NCBI GenBank assembly: GCA_936450465.1
Contig: OW388291.1
Location: 85,977,099 to 86,041,098 of the forward strand
DNA from: Gibbula magus
Lineage: Eukaryota; Mollusca; Gastropoda; Trochida; Trochidae
Length of the DNA: 64,000 nucleotides
Reading direction: 5' to 3'
This document shows, piece after piece, positions 11,151 through 23,300 of the stretch (position 1 is the stretch's first letter; the number at the start of each line of letters is the position of its first letter). The translations under genes and the position numbers were made by a program. The notes under the pieces are model-generated. The model saw only the letters and a program-made list of their open reading frames with translations. It had not been told where the DNA came from and did not search any database.

Positions 11151-12365
11151 CAATCATTCGGGCACGTTGCGGATACACCAGTTATTGATAACGTGATGGT
11201 CAATTGTTTCCTTAAAACAACAAAGAACAATGTCCAACTGCTAAAACAAAAATTTTCACCGTTTTTGAAGTTCACAGAGCAATAGTTGTATAGGAGTGAG
11301 TTTTCAAGTAAAACCACTGTTCATGTTCATCTGGCAATATGAGATACATGTTACACATTGTATTCAGTGTTGTCTTTTCGTTTAGCTAAGATGATGCTCT
11401 TCCATAAAATAACAGCATTTCTTCGATTAATTTCACAATATTTTCACAGTGGTTGGGCATCGTCACACAAATCTGAGGTGGTGAGGTGGTGAGGTGGTGC
11501 TTGATTAAGTTCTTTGTGTATATTAAACCAAATCTCAATTCTGGAATCATCTAACTTATGATGTCTTTATGACACTCACACGACCATAGATTCACTAATT
11601 TAGGAAAAGCCAGGAAAATGACAAGACATTGATTATCTTTTTAAGGCATAGCTTTCATGAAATTTGCACATTATTTCACAATAGCTATTAAATGTTTGTT
11701 GGTAAATTAGCAAACGAATGCATTCATTTCACTTTCAAGATTCTTTTAACGCAATTTCACTTTTAACTGGTAATTTGGTACAGATGGTGACAAAGAAAGG
11801 AAACATGATGACCATATAAAGTCTTTATTTCAACACAAAGCCCATTTACAAAACCAATATACTCCACCACAAATCGGGGAAATGTGACATTAAGTGCAAG
11901 GAAGAAACAATTATAATAGTAAGGAATGCGGAATGCATAAAACTAGAGAAGCTCCGAGGCAACAGAAACATAATAATATACAAGTTTGGTAGGTAAATCT
12001 ATTAACCAAACAAATTATAAACAAGAAAACAATCAATCTCCGTTAATGTTTTGGAAATTAGAAATGTCAGTTTTTTAGTACAGTTCTACACACTTTTTGT
12101 TACCTGTTTTAGATCAAGAGAACTGCAGTCTAACATATGTAACATAACATATATCAATCATTGAATTGACTATTGATTGCTTATTTACAGTGACAAATGT
12201 GAACATAACTTGTTTCTCAAACGTGGCCGTATGTCTTTAACAATTCTGAATTATAACTTTGGGTACATTCCTTCAAATAGAAATTTGGCTTTAAACAAAG
12301 ATTTAGTAATACAATGTAAAATTACAAACATGTGTAATGTTAATGCAACACAATCTGTAGAATTA
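11151..12365. other. Intergenic DNA with a short GAGGTGGT tandem at 11478-11503
   Basis: AT-rich, with no ORF that I can support. The small direct repeat (about three to four GAGGTGGT units) is the only structure noted. Confidence 0.4.
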
Positions 12366-13100
12366 CTAAACTGAGGTGAGGTGAGTTGGGGTTTATACCA
12401 CTTTCAAGATTATTTCACTTCTATGGCGGCTGCTAGTATTACGACAGGGAGAAAGCCCGCAATGTCATGTGACTTTGCATTGCGGTGAAACCTGCGAGCA
12501 ACAGCTGGAACATGGGTGGTACTACTCTGAAATTCAGTGTAGCATTGCACCCAAACGTTACAGCGTGTAGAACAGTTCTCTACTTACTAAACTAATAACA
12601 ACTAACTCATTACAATAAGTAAATGTCACAATCAGTGGATTTTTTAAAAACTTTTTACAGTACATGTAAGTATGCATGTAAATCTAATACCAAATACAAG
12701 TTCTGACTATTATAATTATAAAGCCTGCAAACAGGTACATCAACATCTACAGCTAACATAATGCCACAGTAGAAACAACAACAGGGCAGGACACGCAAGA
12801 CAGGAAGCAATGTGAAGGTGAATGACACCCGGCTGATCCAAGTATAATGGTCTATATCTGATTGATCGAAATCATCACTGCACTGCAGTAGTTATTGGTG
12901 TTATCATCAACTCGTGAACAACCAAAGCCTTCATCTGAGGCTTTGTTTTGTGTTTGCAGGTATCAAGAAGGAAATCTTTTCTCATTTCACAATTCAGTGA
13001 ATTTGCATCAAGTTTATGAAGGGAAATGCTGCTGATAGAGGCGATACTTATAAAGTACAAATGCATGATCTCAACTAAATACTAAAACAGAGTAAGGTAG
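12366..13100. repeat. Repeat-like intergenic segment (GTGAGGTGAGTTGGGGTTTA block)
   Basis: The block from 12372 to about 12580 has GC-richer composition. It shares phrasing (ACCCAAA..GTTACAGCGT / ACCCAAATGCTACTGTATGA) with the tRNA-like segment at 13.7-13.9 kb, suggesting both belong to one interspersed repeat family. The rest to 13100 shows no gene. Confidence 0.35.
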
Positions 13101-13699
13101 TCATCATGTAAAGCAGTGATAGATTCTGCACTTGTAGATGACTTATAGAAGATGCAGTTCAAGTTAGTTGCTTGGGTCTGAATGCTAGATTGTGGGATGA
13201 AGTACTATAGCACTTCAGTTATCTTCCACGAAAATAAGTTGAAGTTCCTTGAATAGGGCAAAAGTCTGGAATTTATTGTTGTTAACAAGGAGGGTGATTA
13301 ATAAGCAGTGAGCATCCAAAGCAAGTCATGCAACTCGGCGATACCCCTCTCTCAATGTGCACTTTTTTTGTTCCGACGATGAAGTTACTGATGAATGTTT
13401 ATTAGACACCCAAAACTTTCACAGAACTGGTTAAAGTGCTGTCCAACACTGGCAGAAGTGTATCACATTGTTGAAAACGAAATTAATTTGATCTGATTTC
13501 CTTTTATCTGTTTGTGTCATGCTTACTACCTATCAATCACCCCTCCTACAGAGAAAGAGCTTCAGCGAGTACTGGTGACCACTGACCACTACTTAGTTGA
13601 TAAGGTGCAGAGAAGGCCGAGAAGAAGTACTTCAGACAATTAGCTTAATCTCAATGAAAGGGAGTCTCACTTTCAACGTATGGAGTGAGGTTAGCAGAA

Positions 13700-13960
13700 T
13701 TTGTTTTTTTGTTGTCACATTCAGAGTTTTTCAAAGCAGTTGGTATCATGGCGGGGAGAACACCATGGAGGTTATGAGGTAATGAAATAAATTCAATGAA
13801 GCACTGAACCCAAATGCTACTGTATGATAAACGACTCTCTTCAACAGACAAGTTTGCAGAGTCTCTTACTGGATTTGAACCCATGACAGAGATCCAAAGT
13901 TAAAGCACCAAGCTATTCATCTCAGGGATACAATACTAATGCAACACCTGTAAGGTAGTG
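13700..13960 (-). repeat. SINE-like segment with tRNA-type box B on the minus strand
   Basis: At about 13868-13882 the sequence ACTGGATTTGAACCC is the complement of GGGTTCAAATCCAGT, a good match to the Pol III box B (GGTTCRANNCC). The following TCCAAAGTTAAAGCACCAAG resembles the degenerate body of tRNA-derived SINEs. No intact cloverleaf can be folded by eye, so I call it SINE-like and not a tRNA gene. Confidence 0.45.
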
Positions 13961-14310
13961 TTGGTTCCCCGGTCCAGGGAGAGTGTAACTGGTGGAGGAA
14001 GTGGACTGTACACACCACACAGACACACACACCCAGGACAAGAGCCCGCCTTTACGATGCATCATGGTGATATGTGGAAGTGGGTGCATCGTAACGCTCG
14101 GTCATACAGCGCAAGACCAGAGCCTTTACAATGCACTGCATATGACATATGTTCACACTGGTCGACTCATCACTGGGAACACCAGTGGTTGGGGAGGTCT
14201 AAGTGCATGTGCATTGTGATTGCAATTAGAAAAGAGCAGATAAATCTGTGTGTAAAATTGATACAAAAGATCAAGGGCTTCGGTTTGGGTTAGCTTAAAT
14301 GGGTTTTTTT

Positions 14311-14680
14311 GCAACAAGAGTCATGAGAAGATCCCGCAGTCCCACATCATTTGTAAAACAAATTTTTGAAAGATAGTTAAATAAATTTAAAGTATCACTT
14401 CAGTAGGTGTGTAATCTTCATGCTGAGTTTCAAGAAGATATGATGAAGGGATATAGAGCTCTGTTTAAAAACGAACCTTTTAAATCCAAAGTGTTTCTAT
14501 GGAAATGAATTTTTTAAAAGTGTATTTATTGGAGTATATTGGTTTGTCAGAAATCTGAAATTATCAAAAAGCATCACTCCAGTTAGTGGGTAATACACAT
14601 GGAATGTTATCATGATCGGTTTTCGAGTTCTGCTACAGAAGCAAAATGGTACCATGGTATTACACACCGGTGAAATAAAA
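14311..14680 (+). repeat. Copy of the AGTCATGAGAAGATCCC...CCGGTG(A/G)GATAAAA repeat family
   Basis: The start (AAGAGTCATGAGAAGATCCC) and the end (TGGTATTACACACCGGTGAA) match the copy at 45228-45805. The two copies also share TTAGTGGGTAATACACATG and AGGAAGATATGATGAA-like phrases. Ends of the type ATCCCACC..GGTGGGAT make the family partly inverted-repeat-bounded. It is non-coding. Confidence 0.6.
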
Positions 14681-15380
14681 ATGATACTAAGATTAAGAGC
14701 TCGGTTTGGGTTAGCTAAAGGTTTTTGTTACAGTTCAGTATTAAGATTAGGATTAAGTGAGGATTTGGGTAGATGTTAGGGTTGGGGTTATGAGTTAAGA
14801 TTAAGCTAAATGATTATAAAATGAAGTTTTCTTACATGGAGTAGGTAACAATTAGGATTTTAAAGTTATAAAAACATAATGGTAGAGACTGTAACAGATG
14901 AAAGCGCATAACTACAGAAGCACCTCTCTGACTGACTGATGGTGTTAAATACATTCAACTTATATATAATACACTTAACAACCCAAGCAGTGTCTGTGTC
15001 ATTTGCTTCAAGTGTTCAGTTGCTTCAGTTGATTCATAATTAGTGTCAGACCACTTTACTGTAATCTCAACTTGTGAACATAGTGGGTATCCAGAAATGG
15101 TCACTGCCTATAGATTTAGTGTTTAAGAGGGTTAAATGTATAATGAGTGACTATATGCAGTACTATAAAATGCATTTATATAGAAACACAATTTTGATGA
15201 ATATCCTCTGAACTATTGAAGTACTACTCTAGCAAAGTTCATAATGACCATTTCATGATATATGTCTTACTTTAAACATATCTTTTCATCAAGTTTCAAA
15301 TCACATTAACACTTCAAAATGATGTAATCCTTCACTGATAGATTGAGTGTAATGAGGTGTTTCAGTAAGACTTAGACGTT
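14681..15380. other. 3' flank of the TRAF gene, nothing recognised
   Basis: Intergenic AT-rich sequence downstream of the minus-strand TRAF gene. It includes a GTTAGGGTTGGGGTTATGAG patch near 14770 with no evident role. Confidence 0.35.
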
Positions 15381-15382
15381 TG

Positions 15383-15773
15383 AGTGTGCTGGTATTCAGA
15401 TGTTTCAATACGTCTTCACTTTCTGAGTGTGCTGGTATTCAGATGTTTCAATACGTCTTCACTTTCTGAGTCTGCTGGTATTCAGATGTTTCAATACGTC
15501 TTCACTTTCTGAGTGTGCTGGTATTCAGATGTTTCAATACGTCTTCACTTTCTGAGTGTGCTGGTATTCAGATGTTTCAATACGTCTTCACTTTCTGAGT
15601 GTGCTGGTATTCAGATGTTTCAATACGTCTTCACTTTCTGAGTGTGCTGGTATTCAGATGTTTCAATATGTCTTCACTTTCTGAGTGTGCTGGTATTCAG
15701 ATGTTTCAATACGTCTTCACTGATAGAGTGTGCTGGTATTCAGATGTTTCAATACGTCTTCACTGATAGAGTA
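15383..15773. repeat. Minisatellite, 43-bp unit, about nine copies
   Basis: The unit begins GAGTGTGCTGGTATTCAGAT and ends TCTTCACTTTCT. Units are almost identical (one has GAGTCTGCTGG, one ATATGTC). The last two switch their tails from CACTTTCT to CACTGATAGA, the same word that flanks the array at 15336. The array is therefore young and probably length-polymorphic. Confidence 0.95.
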
Positions 15774-15782
15774 TGAAAACAG

Positions 15783-16760
15783 TTAAGCTATAAACATTCC
15801 TTCACTGTATATGTAGGTAACAGTTATACAGAGATGTTTCAGGAAATCTTTACACATCACTGTCAATAGTTCAGAAAGGTGCTTCCTACCTTTCATGCTA
15901 CTGATGATTCTTTGACTTCTGAATGAAGAGAGTGAGTGCTCACTTTGAAATGATGACCATCTCCATTCTCCAAACAAACAATGCAAAAAGAATTTGCTGG
16001 TTCAGGGATTTCAAACAACCTTTACAAGAACTAGCAGGTTTTACTAGCAAGGTGTGTTTAAAAAACAGACAAAGGGTTAAGGGAAAGTGAAAGTGTCCTG
16101 TTAGTTGGGTAGAGGAGAAGTTGGGGGATGTGGGATTTAGTTTTCAAGAGATATCAGTCATACCAGGACAAACCTAGCATTCATCTAACTACAGGATAAA
16201 TTCACTGAAATGGCAATAGGTTTAAGTTTCCCAACTTTAGGTTTGTTTCTAAATACTCAGAGATAACAGCCCGCAAAAGACATCCAACAGCGATCAAACT
16301 GCCAATGCATACATACTTCACCCATGTTCATTTTCAAACTCTTTTCACCATCAATCATGGATCAGCCAGGCACTGAATAGGGTTGTGGCTTGTTTTGAGG
16401 TTCAACAGCAAATGTTCTTAAATAATTCTTTGTCATTTAGTCATTATTGTAATTTTTTGTCATTTAGTCATTATTGTCATTCAAAATGTCTTTACACATT
16501 ATCAATAATGATCTTGGATCAAAAGGAATGTGATGGCTCCATACATCTTTCAAATTTTTTAAAAAGCATAAACGGCTTTAAAACAACCATGGAGCATGTC
16601 ACAACTTTAATTTTAACTTTGAATGGATGTGTAGCAGTAAATCCCCGTCCCAAGCCACTAGGAGATGAGGTAGTAGGTTGTAGGTTGATGTTGCCAAGTA
16701 GAGAGTTATGTCCACCTGGCAACATTAATCCACCCCCTGCCTCCTCCCTCCCACCCACCC
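15783..16760 (-). other. Presumed 3' UTR/downstream region of the TRAF gene
   Basis: It lies immediately after the TRAF stop codon on the minus strand. The ORFs here (15783-15986 minus, 16385-16774 plus) have no recognisable domain. A TTTGTCATTTAGTCATTATTG word is duplicated at 16427-16482. I could not place a poly(A) signal with confidence. Confidence 0.35.
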
Positions 16761-17338
16761 TTACACAGTCCTGAGGTTTGCGGTCTCAACAGCCACCTTG
16801 ATGAAGATGGTGTCGTCCTTCAGATAGTTGTTGGCTGGGTTCTCAAGCACCGAGTGACTCACGAACAGCGGACACCCAGAGGCGATGTTCATCTCTGTCT
16901 GGGGCTTACGGAAGCTACTGCTGCTGGGGTCAGGATGGAAGTGGTCGCTAAGATGACGTCGTTCCACACCTTGGTCCAGTAGATAGAGGGTCACCTTCTG
17001 TCCAAACGGCCAGGGTAAGAGAGAATCATATTCACCACGCATGATGACAAAGAAGAGAGATACATGTGTCGTCTTGCCCATGCCGTCCCCGTTGAGGTAG
17101 ACGCGGGCACACATCTTGTAGCCGTACTTGTGTGTGTAGAAGGGCTGGCTGTAGAGAGACAGAGTCCGTCCACTCACCGCCTCCTGTTTGCGTCGTGTGT
17201 AGTCTCTGATCTTCCACAGCAGCACCCCGTCGTAGCTGGCAGTCTCCAGGATCTGGAACCTCAGGTCCATCTCCGCTATTCGCACGTCGTGGATTCCGAT
17301 CTGGCGGTCATGGGCAGCAAGCTGAGTTGTTAGAGCAT
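16761..17338 (-). CDS. TRAF3-like: TRAF exon 9: MATH/TRAF-C domain and stop
   Basis: The acceptor GTTCTTTAG precedes 17338. After the split Asp codon the exon continues without interruption through the last coiled-coil turn (IHDVRIAEMDLRFQILETAS), then the full MATH domain (KIRDYTRRKQEAVSG, then CARVYLNGDGMGK, then MNIASGCPLFVSHSVLEN, KDDTIFIKVAVE) to TAA at 16763-16761. This is the receptor-peptide-binding domain. It is GC-richer than the introns and shows no damage, so the gene is under constraint. Confidence 0.93.
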
Positions 17339-20300
17339 CTAAAGAACAGATAACTTAGTTAACCAACTGAATATTCTGAAGTAAGGACAATGCTTAGTTT
17401 ATTGTTACTCTGGTTTCTCTTCAAAAGTCAATCTACTTTTGGATGATTAATATAATGTTATTAATTAAGTATTTCCGTGTTGGCCCAGTTACAGGTCCTC
17501 GGTCCGTTGTATTGGCCCGAGACGAAGTCGAGGGCCAATACAACGGACAGAGGACCTGTAACTCGGCCAATACAGAAATACTTAATTAATGACAATTTTA
17601 TTAATTAACTTCTTTTCATTCTATTTGCACAACACTAGACATCTCATATATATTGAAATAATAATTATAAACAAGATTGGTGAACAAATAGCACGGGTCA
17701 AAGTTGTGAAGCGACAGCTTCGGGCTTTCACCAAATGTGCAACTGCGCATGCTCAGACTCATATTGGCCCAGTTTGTCTCGTATTGGCCCAGTTTGTCTC
17801 GTATTGGCCCAGTTTGCCCATATTGGCCCAGTTGTCGAATCATATGGTCTAGGCCGTAAATGCCGTATACATGCCATAACATTGATAGTTAATTAATAAT
17901 ATAAAAAACAAGCAGCCGTCACTTAGGTGACATGATCCCCCGCCAGAAAGTATCCGGTCAGTAGAGGTTGTATAGTTTGTGTTAAGAAAGTAGATGTCAA
18001 CAAATACATGATACAGTTTAACTTTCTTGATATGTTTTAGTTTAGTGTGGTAATTGAAAGTTTTTTAAACTAAAAAAATATTTTTAAAACTCACTCTGAA
18101 CTTGAACAATGTCATGGTCATGCTAACAGACTTAATATGCAATGTAATGCTTTCCTGTGACCTTGAAAAAAATGTCAAGGTCACTAAAATCTAATCAGCT
18201 TTTTTTTCCCCCTTCCCTTCCCTATTGATATATTCTGTTGGCAAAGGTAAAATAATGATAAAAGTCACAAAATTCAATGGGAACAGTACTCTCATTATGG
18301 TGTCCAAAATATGAAAAGAATCCAGTGAGTAGTTACTGGGTTATTCCATTTTGTATGTACTATGTATACACTGCCAAATACTATATCCTCAATTTCATGC
18401 TAAACACACAATGGCAGCATAAAGATAAGGAGGTTATGTTCTCAAATAAGATGATAAACATCACTTGAATCATTGGGATTAAGTAGAAAAATCTGCTACT
18501 TCAATCATGACGGTCATCATGGTTACCCATCTTTAACTACACTTGATGAAATATATTCGAAATTTTACCTTAGACCGGCACATTGGCGACAAGGAGTTCT
18601 TAAAGTCGACAGTCATTGCACATGGAATGTAGTTTTAAAAGTGAATATTGTTACAAATGTGGTAAGTAAATGAAAACATCAATGAGTCTATAGATTTATT
18701 CAGCCAAGTTTAACTGAATTGTCAAGTCAGTTGAACTGTGGTGTGAATATGTGTATGTGGTTATATCCCTTTATGGGATAACCAAGGCATTTTGTTGAAT
18801 GACATGTACAGAAAGATTGAAAGGTAACATGTCATTTGATCTAGATGTACATAAAACATCAAACATAATTAGCTATAACAATCTCATACAAGTGGATTTA
18901 AGTTAATTTGGTTATACTTATCAGTGAGTGCTGTTATAATTCATAAGGGTGATATGAAATCAATCATCTAAAAACATTCTTCAACATATTGCCCACAAAT
19001 CAACTATATGACTTCTTGAGCATTGGTTTCAGTCAAATCAAATAATTGTGATGCCATCAACATTGTAAGATAGCATTGTGATGCCATCAACATTGTAAGA
19101 TAGCATTGTGCCATCAACATTGTAAGATAGCATTGTGCCATCAACATTGTAAGATAGCATTGTGATGCCATCAACATTGTAAGATAGCATTGTGCCATCA
19201 ACATTGTAAGATAGCATTGTGATGCCATCAACATTGTAAGATAGCATTGTGCCATCAACATTGTAAGATAGCATTGTGCCATCAACCATATGACATTAAA
19301 ACATTGAGCTGAAATGACAACAAGCAATATTTACTGTGGAAGTTAGTTATATATGGCACATATATCCTAAAAAGCAAAAATATTTTTTTATAAATTGTTA
19401 TGGTTAACCTTTGAGTCAGAGGAGACAGTTATTTCTTTACATCATCTTATCATGTGTTTTCATTACATACATCTCTGGTTTACATTGTGTGTCAGTTCCC
19501 TCAAGTATCGGAGACTTTCATCCCATTTGATAATGTACTGTACCATATTCATGTACTTAGAAGCATGACTCCTATCCAGGAACATTAAGCTGTCCTCTTC
19601 GGATCAGTATGAGAGGAAAGGGCAGTCACAGTAGGACAGTTGTTGATGCCCTTCTGTTTAAACTTTGTCCAAGTTTTCTTCAACATGCTACAAAACTAAC
19701 CTGTCAATTGCGATCAAATGTTTGCTTCCTTTGAAGCTTTGAAGCTTTGAAGCTTGGGTCTTGCTTTCATTGAACTCAGACCATCTCAAAAACTTTCTGA
19801 TTGGTCTATCATGGTAGGGAGCATTTCTCTTTCTATACACATTGGGTGTAACATTTTGACAGGAATCACCTCCATGTTTTCCGTCTTTCACAGAGGCTAC
19901 AAACTTGACCTTGTTATGAAACCATAGCACTTTCGGTGCTTCATGTCAACTTGCTCGATTGAGCGTATGAAAAATCTAGACAGAATCTTTTATCATGGTG
20001 TTTGGACAAAGATTGGTATATGATATCCATAATTTTTGCTCTAAAGGAGCTTAAAGTTTTTGTAATCCTTTCTTGATCAGATCTGTGTTGGTTCTTTGAC
20101 TGACTTTTAAGAATGTTCTTTATATGAATTGAGAAAAATCTCTAACTCACCATCCTTGGCTGACTTGACTAGCATACTGAACAACTTCTGTACCAGGATA
20201 CTGAGATTTAGACTAGTGGGGTAAAAGAAGATGAAATGAGATCTTCATGATTAATTGAGCATCTGAAACTATCAGACAGGCTTCTAACCTGCCATTGTCA

Positions 20301-23300
20301 GGACTCAAGCTCAAGAGTTACCAAATGGAAGCATAGTCCTCCCTCACTTGGAAACATATGACATCTTCCATCAGGCTCGCGATATACAATAGTGCACTGA
20401 TTGTCTTTGACAAGAGATGACAATTTTTTTGTAATTTCCTAGGATACATTACCAAGAGTGCTCCAACTGCTTTTGGTACAATGGGTAATCCATAACTGTG
20501 TGATAACTTTATACCCGTTTTTCTTAAAGTACAGTCATCCATGACATTCAGACAGGCTACCGACCTGCCACTGTCTTGGTAATGATACAGGTACTGAAAC
20601 CTTTGTAAGATCTTGGTCCATTGAGTTTGCACCAACTGTAGACAGGCTACTAACCCGCCATAGTACTCAGACTGCCGTATCGAGCGACGGTCTGTCCACC
20701 CTCCATGCCTGCAATCTGGTCGGACACGGCCTGTGTGCGCTCTCTCAGTGTGTTCAGTTCGCGACTCTGCTGCTCCAGCTGTTCTTTACGCGGCAACTCC
20801 TCCACTCGTCGCTCCAGCTTGATGATTCTCTCCGTCTGAGACACCATCTTCAGCTGCAAACAGTCAACTTAGAATGAAGACAAAGATTATGAATCAACAA
20901 CTTCTTTATTCTATGACGGCGATGTTTCCAAACAGATTCCAATGTCAATGTCAAATTCTAGAATGCCAATCCAAAAACATAATTATCATATTTTGATATG
21001 AAGAAAAACTTTCAATGATCTATCTTAAAACTCTTTCATTACAAGAACACCACCTTCCACAGGAAATGATTTGAAATCAATTAATACCAAGAGACTTTTT
21101 CGATGTTTTAATTCCAAATTTGTCAAATAGCCCAGAGACCATCTAATGTGAACTATCAATTAATTGATTTGCAAGAATTTGTATGTTGCTCTGAGATCAT
21201 TTTCCATAATATATATCATACCCATCAATTAATTTAAATTTAACAAGTAGTTGTCACGAAGGTGACATGATCCCCCGCCGCAAATTAAGAATAGTATTTG
21301 AGTTATTCCATTTCGTACAGATGTACGTACAGACGAACGGATGGACGTACAGACGGACGGATGGACGCAGCCGAATACTATATCCCCTGCTTCGCGCTAA
21401 ACGCACGGCAGGGGATAATAAAAGACATAACAATCTATACTTCGATAAATTGAGATTCATCATGTATCAATTGGTTCACTTTATGCAAAACTATATAAGC
21501 ATCATCTTTTGTTTATTACTTAAACACCTCTTGGGCAGTTCAGCTATAGTTAAAGTTGATATGAACTTGACATATTTCAAATATAATACATGTTCTGTAT
21601 GACATAAGATATTATTTACCTTCAAATCTCGGTTTGCCTGCTCTAGTTTTCCTACGCTTGTTCTCAATGTTTCATTCTCCTTGCGGGTTTCTTCTAGGTG
21701 TATTTTCAATTGGTCTCTTTCTGCTGTCAAAACCTGAAAATTTACATAAATTAAGATTTAGTGTGTTTGCCACTAACATGGCAATGTCCCCCGCCGTTAA
21801 CATTGAGTTTGGTCAAGTGTCATAGTCACCTTGAAAAAAAGGTCAAGGTCACCAAAATCGACTGGTGTCTGCGCCATCCCCCAATGTAGACCGACACCAA
21901 CTTTGACAACTTTGGGTGCTTGGGTTCATGAGATATTGTGTTAAAAGAGAGTTTGAAAAGTGGTCAAAGCATTGTGGTGAGCTTGAAAATAAGGTAAAGG
22001 TCATCAAAATCGACTGGTGTCTGCGTAAACCGCAAATATAGGCTGTCAGCAAATATTAAGACATTATGTCTTACCGGTCATGGGATATCACGTTAACAAC
22101 AATGCCACACCGCTGTTCTGCTCTAAACTGTTTGAGTAATCCTGGTGCCCCAAAATCGTTATTTATATATAAAATATAATTGATATGAATATTGAAAGAC
22201 AATGTTACATTTTACTTTTTAGTTATCACTTATTAACAATAACATTAAATCACTTTTATTTCATTAGACGGTACCATATCTGAGATCATCTAATTTACAT
22301 TGTCAGTAAAATTGTTTAAGGGTTTAATAATATTTTTGGAGGAAACAAAACCGATGGTCAAACAAGTTTATAGTTAATATTAGGGCTGTGTGTAGAACTG
22401 TGAGTTCGCAGACCAGTTTGTAGATGTACATTTCCAGTGTATCCATAGAAGGATGGGCGGTGCATTCGTAGACATCTTCACTTCACCTCATAGACATAAG
22501 AATTATATCAATGCTAACGAGATATAAGAGTACAATAATGACCAAGATGTGGTAATAAGAACGAAATATAATTATGAACTATTTCAATTTCCGATGTAGG
22601 TATGTTTTGAAGCAACAAATTTCAATAAAGCAATCAGACACTCTTGTGTTGTTGTTATCTTTTGTTTGAAGAATGTTTGTTTTTGAAATAAAGAAATATG
22701 ATGCTCAAATAACAATTGTCAATTACATCGAGTTGTATGGATCGTTGTTACCCAATAGTTTGGTTTGCTGTCGGCTTTGGATTGCATTAAGAATCTAATA
22801 AATAATAAAATAATGTTTTCAATCAAATTTGTGGCTAATCAAATCAAAACAAACTAGAAATATGTGCATGTGATGCACTGTGATGTCCCCCGCTCCAACT
22901 TTCAATCCAACCTAGTCATATTACCCTTATTTTTCACTTATGCTAAGCACTAAGTTCAATACTGCATTAATAACGAGAAATAAAAAATTCAGAATAACCA
23001 AAACAGCAAAAGGCACCACTCCACCACTAGGTCTAACCACATACCAATTTTCTTGAAAAAATATTGAACGGTTTTTGAGATATGGCCCGGAAAAGAAAGC
23101 ATTTCGGAATAACGGAATGACGGACGGAGGCGAAAACATTATGTCTCCCGAAAAAAAATTCGGGGGACATGACAAGAAGACATAGTCATCAACATCCCCC
23201 GCCAGACCCAAGAAATTGGAACAAGGGCAATAATTCGAGAAGAGAAAATTGTGCACTTCACATTTTCATTCCATCAAGGTATCGATACCCTCAAGCCACA

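Noticed and set aside
15383..15773. CRISPR-like repeat array
   Set aside because: The 43-bp units are contiguous with no spacers, and the genome is clearly eukaryotic.
16385..16774. 129-codon plus-strand ORF beside the TRAF stop
   Set aside because: It is antisense to the probable TRAF 3' UTR, low-complexity at its end, and has no domain.
19004..19327. 107-codon ORF with repeated MLMAQCYLT units
   Set aside because: It is produced by the 27/30-bp minisatellite; both minus frames are open for the same reason.
20318..20635. 105-codon minus-strand ORF in TRAF intron 8
   Set aside because: No domain recognised and no splice sites joining it to exons 8 or 9 in phase; treated as chance or repeat debris.
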